64,000 nucleotides of DNA, taken from Coptis chinensis. Taxonomy: Eukaryota > Streptophyta > Magnoliopsida > Ranunculales > Ranunculaceae. Each line of letters starts with the position of its first letter. Position 1 is the stretch's first letter. The notes under the pieces were generated by a model that did not search any database, was not told the origin of the DNA, and was given only the letters and a program-made list of their open reading frames with translations. Both the position numbers and the translations under genes were made by a program. The stretch covers positions 108,114,501 through 108,178,500 of the forward strand of contig CM027380.1 of NCBI GenBank assembly GCA_015680905.1, written 5' to 3'. Positions 58,627 to 64,000 of the stretch are shown piece after piece.

Positions 58627-59757
58627 TGGGATATTTATGCATCATTTAAATTTTTTATTTGGTTTCTTTTCAGCAATAGGTGGCCCTACAGGCCAATCAG
58701 AGTTTGAATGTTCAGCTTCAAGGGGAGTACAGTAAGTGTAGGTAGTTAGGGGCAAATGTCGGTGGCGTCAAATAGTGCCAATTCCTTCTAGTTCATCTAT
58801 ATAAAAGTAAAGAAAGGCTTTATGTAACTTGTGTCTTTAAGAAATATGAATATGTAATTGACATTGACTGTTAAAAACAGTTTTCATATTTTTCTAGTTT
58901 AGTGGAAGTTTGTATTTTACATTGAAATTAACTAAAATCTTCTACTTGTCATATTTTTCTAGTGAAAATATGGCAAAGATTAAAGAAGTTGCTAATGAAT
59001 CATCTTGAAAAGAAAACTATTGGATCCCGTATATCTTTTGCTGATATAGAGCTCTGTGTGTGCGTCCACGTGCTCTGCCTTGTCATATTCTGGTTAAGAC
59101 TTGAACTTCTGCCTTAATCAATAACCAGGATTCTAATTTGATACTTCATTTGAGAATTGAGATCATAGAAGTATATAGAACATAATCTATAAAATCTGTG
59201 TTATCACAAGAGTTTTTTTTCCCTCTCTTTTGGTTGCAGGATTGCTCTAGCAGCATAGATTAATAGTATCAATTTTCATGGCCTTGTACTTATTGATGGT
59301 CATTATTATTGTAGGTTTTACACTGTCTCTTGATTTATGAAATCGCTTTCCCTTTTATTTGAACTTCACAGCTTGAATGACATGCCTGGGATAATGAAGC
59401 AGATGCCACCTCTACCAGTTAAGGTGAATGAAGAACTTGTGAACTCGATCCTTCCGAGGCCAACCCGCCCGATGCAATCGTGATTGTTATATGTTCATCA
59501 GTTGGGGCCTCTTGAACTATTTCGTCAGTTGGATACTTGAGTCCAATTATGGAATCCAGGTCTCTGTCTGATTTAAATATTGCCCCAAAATTGTAAATTC
59601 TTGTTTTTCTTTATGAATGTGTTGATGGGAAGTTGTGTAGGGATGGGTTGAAAAAGGAGAGATGGTTCTGATTTTCATTATTTGGAGTGCTTTTATAGTG
59701 AGGATATAATAAGCAGTTAGAACTTAGTTTAAGGTTAATCACAAGAAGTAAGGTAGC

Positions 59758-60421
59758 TGTTGTGAATAATTAAGCTGCGGAAACAACGTTACCCACCAAA
59801 GCGGATCAATCCTACACAAAGATTGATCTTTCTCAATAAACAAGACTTCAACACCCTCCAAGCAATATCCCAACACTTACCGATATCAAATAACAAACAT
59901 ATGAAATAAAACAATCAATGTAAAGAAGAACAAACCACAAGGCGAGATATATCGTGGTTGGCGAATTTGCCTACATCCACACCGCGAGTTCCAAGCTTTA
60001 ATAGATGTCCGGATAGCAGTTACAAGTCTCTCTCAATTCACTCACAAAGAATGAACACTTTCAACTCACAAAGAATTGTTCTCTTGTAATCACTCTCTTT
60101 CTTGGTTTTGGAAAAGTTAGGTTTTCAAAAAGCGATTTTGTTTTTATACCAAAAACCAAAATCGTGATTCTTGTAGCGAGGCCATAAAAGAAAAGACGGG
60201 CGGTATCTACTCTGGCGCTTGGGGCAGTATTAAAGCCATGGCTGGCGCTTCTTTGCCGGCTGGGCGCTTAAAACAACTGGAGTAGTGGTGGCGAAGTCGG
60301 CGCCACGCTCTGGCGCTGGTGGCGCTCGGCCGTGAAGAGAAGCGTAATTTTCTCTACATTCTCCACCTCGGTGAGGTTTTAACACATAAAACCAAGCCCG
60401 AACACATCAACAAGATCACAT
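59758..60421 (-). repeat. Candidate LTR of the copia element
   Basis: Read on the minus strand it begins TGTGATCTTGTTGATGTG and ends ATTCACAACA, a TG...CA frame that follows the RNase H region. It contains five TGGCGCT-type words (60210-60330). The partner LTR is outside the window, so this is an inference. Confidence 0.45.
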
Positions 60422-63400
60422 CCGGTAGGGAACACCTCCGGCAAGGAAGACTTCGCATGATCGGTTGCCAGAAGAAGGGCTATGCCCACTGGGGGCTCTT
60501 TCAAACATGTAGGATTTGGAGCAAGTCCAAACGGTGTTGGAACTTAACTCCGGTGACAACTTTCGTCGACATATCGGCGAGGGGTTGTCATGGGTGTCTA
60601 CTTTCTCAAGTGCTACATCACCATCCTCAGCGACATCCAGGTATAAAGTGATATCGGACATCAATATGCTTGGTCCGACCATGATGAACTTGGTTCTTCG
60701 CCAAAATGAATAGCACTCGACTATCACAATACGCGGCAACACCGTTACGCTCGATACCCAAATCATCTAGAAGACCACCGAAGCCATAGTGCCTCTTTCC
60801 TTTGCCTCGCCCTTTGCCATATACTCGCCTCTCGTAGTAGATAGAGCAAGCTGTAGCTGTAGCATAGACCTCCAACTAACCGGTGCACCATGCATCATAA
60901 ACACATAACCGATGAGTCGATCGTCGTCTATCTAGATCACTGCATAATCGAATCCACAAACCCAGCGACATAACAAGTGCCTCCCACCATAAGCTAATCC
61001 CACATCCAAAGTACCCTTCAAGTACCTTAGTACCCATTTCATCGCCTCCCAATCTCGCTTCCCGAGATTTGCCATATACCGCTCACAACACTAAGCTTTT
61101 GTGAAATGTCCGATGTGCACACCATAGCATACATCAAACTACCCGCGGCACTTGCATAAGGAACATTAGCCATATGCTTTTGTTCCTCCACCGAACTAGG
61201 AGAGAACTTAGGCTGAAAGCCTAAAATGCCGACTAAAGGGTAGAAACCGACTTTGCATTCTCCATACCAAATCGAGAAATTACTTTACGAATGTATTTTT
61301 ACGAGATACAACTATCCGTAAGCTTCTTCCTATCTCTGTCAATCTCCATGCCCGATTATCTTCTTGGCTCCACCTAAGTCTTTCATCTCAAACTCGAGCT
61401 AAGTTGAGATTTCAACTTGTCTATCTCCACCATGCTTTTGGAAGCAATAAGCATGTCATCCACATAAAGCGGGGAGATAGATGAAGTCATTACCACGAAG
61501 CCTTCTAAAGTAGACCACGGTGATCATACTTGCCCGGTGTACTCATGTTGCATCATGAATGTGTCAAAGCGCTTGTACCATTGCAGGCGATTGCTTTAAC
61601 CCGCATCACGGTGACCGATTCAATTTGCATACATAATCTTCTTTCTCGAATAGCGACAAACCCCGGGTTGTCTCATATAGATCTCTTCTTCCAAGTCCCC
61701 ATGCAAGAAAGCGGTTTTCACATCAAGTTGCTCTAACTCCCGGTTGAAGTGAGCAACTAAACTTAATAACACACGAATGGGCGTATGTTTGACCACGGGG
61801 AAAATACCTCATTGTAGTCAACTCCTTCCTTACGTGAAAAACCGCTTTGCTACCACTCTTGCCTTGTACCCGATCTTGTCCGGACTCGGGGAAGGACCTC
61901 TTTCTTTTTCGAACACCCATTTCTTTGCCGATAGTCCTTTTGCCCTTTGGCAATAAAACTAGGTCCCATGTGTGATTTTTATCAAGAGATTCCATCTCGC
62001 TTGCATAGCTACCAACCAATCTCGTAATGAGCATCTCTAACGGCTTCCTTGAAGCTATCGGCTCATCATCTTCGATATTCGGTGCATATGCCACTAAATC
62101 CACGACCATAGTGTTTCACGGCTTCTCGTGCCCATACTTGTGCACTTCTTTAACTTGTCTCTGTGGCTAGGGTTGACCACTACAAGTTCGCGGATGCTCT
62201 TGCTCTTCTTCTGTTCTTTGTGTGGTTCCATGATTTGGTACCTCATCATGATCTAACCGGTCATCTGCGCATCGGACAACTCAAGCTCGGTGGCTTGAAC
62301 CCATGGACTTCACCATTACGCCCTGACTACTTCCGGCTACTTAAAGATAACGCGGAAGTCTCATCAAAAGTAACATCTCTGGCGACCCGGGGAACTTGTG
62401 GGCTTCTAGACACCTGATCTCGTATCCCTTTACCCATTTTTGAAGCCCTAAGAATATGGCCTTCTTAGCTCTCAGGATCTAGCTTGCGTCCCTCACATGG
62501 TAGTAAGTCGTCGATCCAAACACTTTCGCAAGATACTATAATCGGTGGGTTACGACCACACCTCATAAGGTGTCCCGCAATCTATAGCCGATGCTTGGTG
62601 ACCTATTTATGCGGGTAACATGCCATGGACAGCGCATCGCCCGATACTCTTTTGCCTAGGCGGCATTAGACAATAAACATCTTGCTCTTTCAAGCAAAGT
62701 TCTATTCATCCTCCTCGCCATTCCATTCTGGTTGTGGCGTGCCCCCTCGGTCGATTAATTGTCCGGCAATTCCCCATTAGCGCCGCCGGAACTCTTGGAA
62801 AGGTCCATAGGTATACTCGATTACCATTGTCGGACCGTAATGTCTTTACCTTCCTATCGTGCGATTCTCGACCCTTGCCTTCCACTTCTTAAATGTCTCA
62901 AACACTTCATCTTTTCGATTTCATCATATACACCCACACATAGCGAGTATGATCATCAATGAATGAGACATAATAGCGGTTACCTCCCTTGGAAGCCACC
63001 ACGGAGGGTCCCCAAACATCTGTATGCACATAATCAAGGATGCTGTTGTCGTGTGCTTGCTTGACTTGAACTTGAACTTGACTCTTTGCTTCCCATAGGC
63101 CTTAATGCTCCGCGAGGAACCCCATACTTGGCTTCTTCAAGTTCTTCAAGAAGAACCCCGCTTGCATAACTTTCGGACAAACCCTTTTCACTCATATGCC
63201 CTAAGCGCGTATGCCACATCTTAGTCTTTCGGAATCATTACTACATGCACCCACTGCTACATCGCCTATCACCGTACTACCAATCGAGGTATACAAGGTT
63301 CCATATTTTTGACCCTTCATAACAAGCGAAGAGCCATGAACAATATTTAGGACTCCACCTTAGCCCCACAAACTTGTGGCCTTTGGAATCAAGGTACCAA

Positions 63401-64000
63401 GAGAAATAAGACTTTTCTTTAGCTCGGGGAACATGTCTCACATCGGTTAGAGTCCTCACTACACCATCATACATCTTGACCGTATAGTTCCAATTCCTAC
63501 CGTCTTACAAGCAACGTCATTACCCATTAAAAGCGGAACCGCCATCAATGCTCTCATAAGAAGTAAACCACTTTCTATTCGGGCACATATGATAGGAACA
63601 TCAGGAATCAAGAATCCACCTCACCGTCATATAGTCTTGTGTGGACACCGAGTGAACTCATCCTCTTGAGCTGAAGCATAATTTGCCTCAAATTTTGCCT
63701 TACCTTTCTCGACCATCTCTTGTTCTCTTTCTTGGTGAGGACAATTACTTGCGCGTAATGTCCTTTTTCATTGCAATTGTAGCCTTTGTACATGTTTTAA
63801 AGGCTTCTTTGACTTGGACCTAGAATTATCATTACTTGAATAATTACGTCGCAATAATTTCCTCTTGCCACTAGCCCCCGACTTGCATCAATGCTATTCT
63901 CTACGCGTGTCTTCTTCATCAACTCATAAGAAAGAAGTGCACTCGAACTTCATCAAGATCGGCGACTTCTCGTTCATGAATGTAGTCATTAGATGCTCAT
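60422..64000 (-). mobile_element. Decayed Ty1/copia polyprotein region
   Basis: On the minus strand, in element order: a gag zinc knuckle (YNCNEKGHYA, about 63793-63745), the pre-integrase motif (HTRLGHMSEKGL, about 63219-63160), integrase core text (SFIDDHTRYVWVYMM, about 62990-62900), the reverse transcriptase start (SLDKNHTWDLVLLPKGKRT, about 62000), the catalytic YVDDMLIAS (61466-61441) and RNase H (KNQVHHGRTKHIDVRYHF, about 60730-60640). The gag-protease-integrase-RT-RNase H order is the copia one. Many frameshifts and stops break the frame, so it is inactive. The 5' end lies beyond the window. Confidence 0.88.

Larger units (their letters stand above)
56040..59483 (+). pseudogene. DUF3755-family gene remnant with duplicated exon
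   Basis: Pieces of a plant DUF3755-type protein of unproven function lie in order on the plus strand: about 56050-56157 (SAHLAIRPSVPPYAPPMIPV, then DNDD), 57877-57949 (IGGPTGHLLEQNTQVFEQIL), 58363-58434 (NINLFCQTRDNILTIMNE) and 59372-59483 (LNDMPGIMKQMPPLPVKVNE, ending RPTRPMQS and stop). A second, damaged copy of the GGPTG exon starts at 58674. The N-terminal part is missing. The first donor would have to be GC in a poor context (GATGGCATTT), and the phase between the second and third exon does not match. Neighbouring segments are duplicated. I infer a non-functional copy, but an unusual splice pattern cannot be excluded. Family named from memory of its conserved C-terminus. Confidence 0.6.

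Noticed and set aside
60319..62962. Plus-strand open frames over the copia element
   Set aside because: They are antisense shadows of reverse transcriptase and RNase H, whose motifs read on the minus strand.

Overview
This window is nuclear DNA of a flowering plant, most likely a dicot. The genes have many short exons with GT-AG introns and are AT-rich between them. They include plant asparagine synthetase, a PLS-class PPR protein and plant forms of RRP36, U11/U12-65K and IMP1. Plant transposon families surround and interrupt them. Five protein-coding genes with several exons or a long open frame look intact, plus one short single-exon gene. The rest is transposons and broken gene copies. All identifications come from reading translations and splice sites by eye; no database search was run.

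Layout. 1-3.36 kb: a compound minisatellite and featureless AT-rich DNA. 3.36-7.65 kb: a 4.3 kb DNA transposon (17-bp terminal inverted repeats, 8-bp target duplication) carrying spliced host-gene exons. 8.2-15.9 kb (minus): a complete 14-exon asparagine synthetase (ASN2-like) with a GC-AG intron and a 3.1 kb intron full of small repeats. 18.0-20.4 kb: an element with ~0.4 kb inverted arms enclosing exons of an ARFRP1-like GTPase. 20.7-21.1 kb: a Tourist-like MITE. 21.2-28.5 kb (plus): the promoter and first four exons of RPB6, cut off before its last exon(s), followed within 500 bp by a complete nine-exon RRP36 gene whose 4 kb fourth intron holds a short LTR retroelement.

32.9-34.6 kb (plus): an intact PPR gene. 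35.8-38.6 kb (plus): a 5'-truncated, frameshifted DNA polymerase alpha pseudogene. 41.8-47.5 kb (plus): a nine-exon J-domain/GPALPP-type gene with a SINE in an intron. 49.4-53.9 kb (minus): a complete ten-coding-exon U11/U12-65K gene, also with a GC-AG intron. 54.3-55.2 kb: two repeats, including a hAT-type MITE with an exact 8-bp target duplication. 55.3-55.8 kb (plus): single-exon mitochondrial inner membrane protease subunit IMP1. 56.0-59.5 kb: broken, internally duplicated exons resembling the DUF3755 family. 59.8-64.0 kb (minus): a decayed Ty1/copia element that runs off the window.

The genes do not form a functional pathway. The theme is gene-fragment traffic: at least five partial gene copies (the hAT-borne exons, ARFRP1, RPB6, POLA and DUF3755) lie among intact genes, and two of them sit inside defined transposon ends. 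No unequivocally new system was found. The strongest leads are the two fragment-carrying elements and the RPB6 promoter/5' half placed directly upstream of RRP36.
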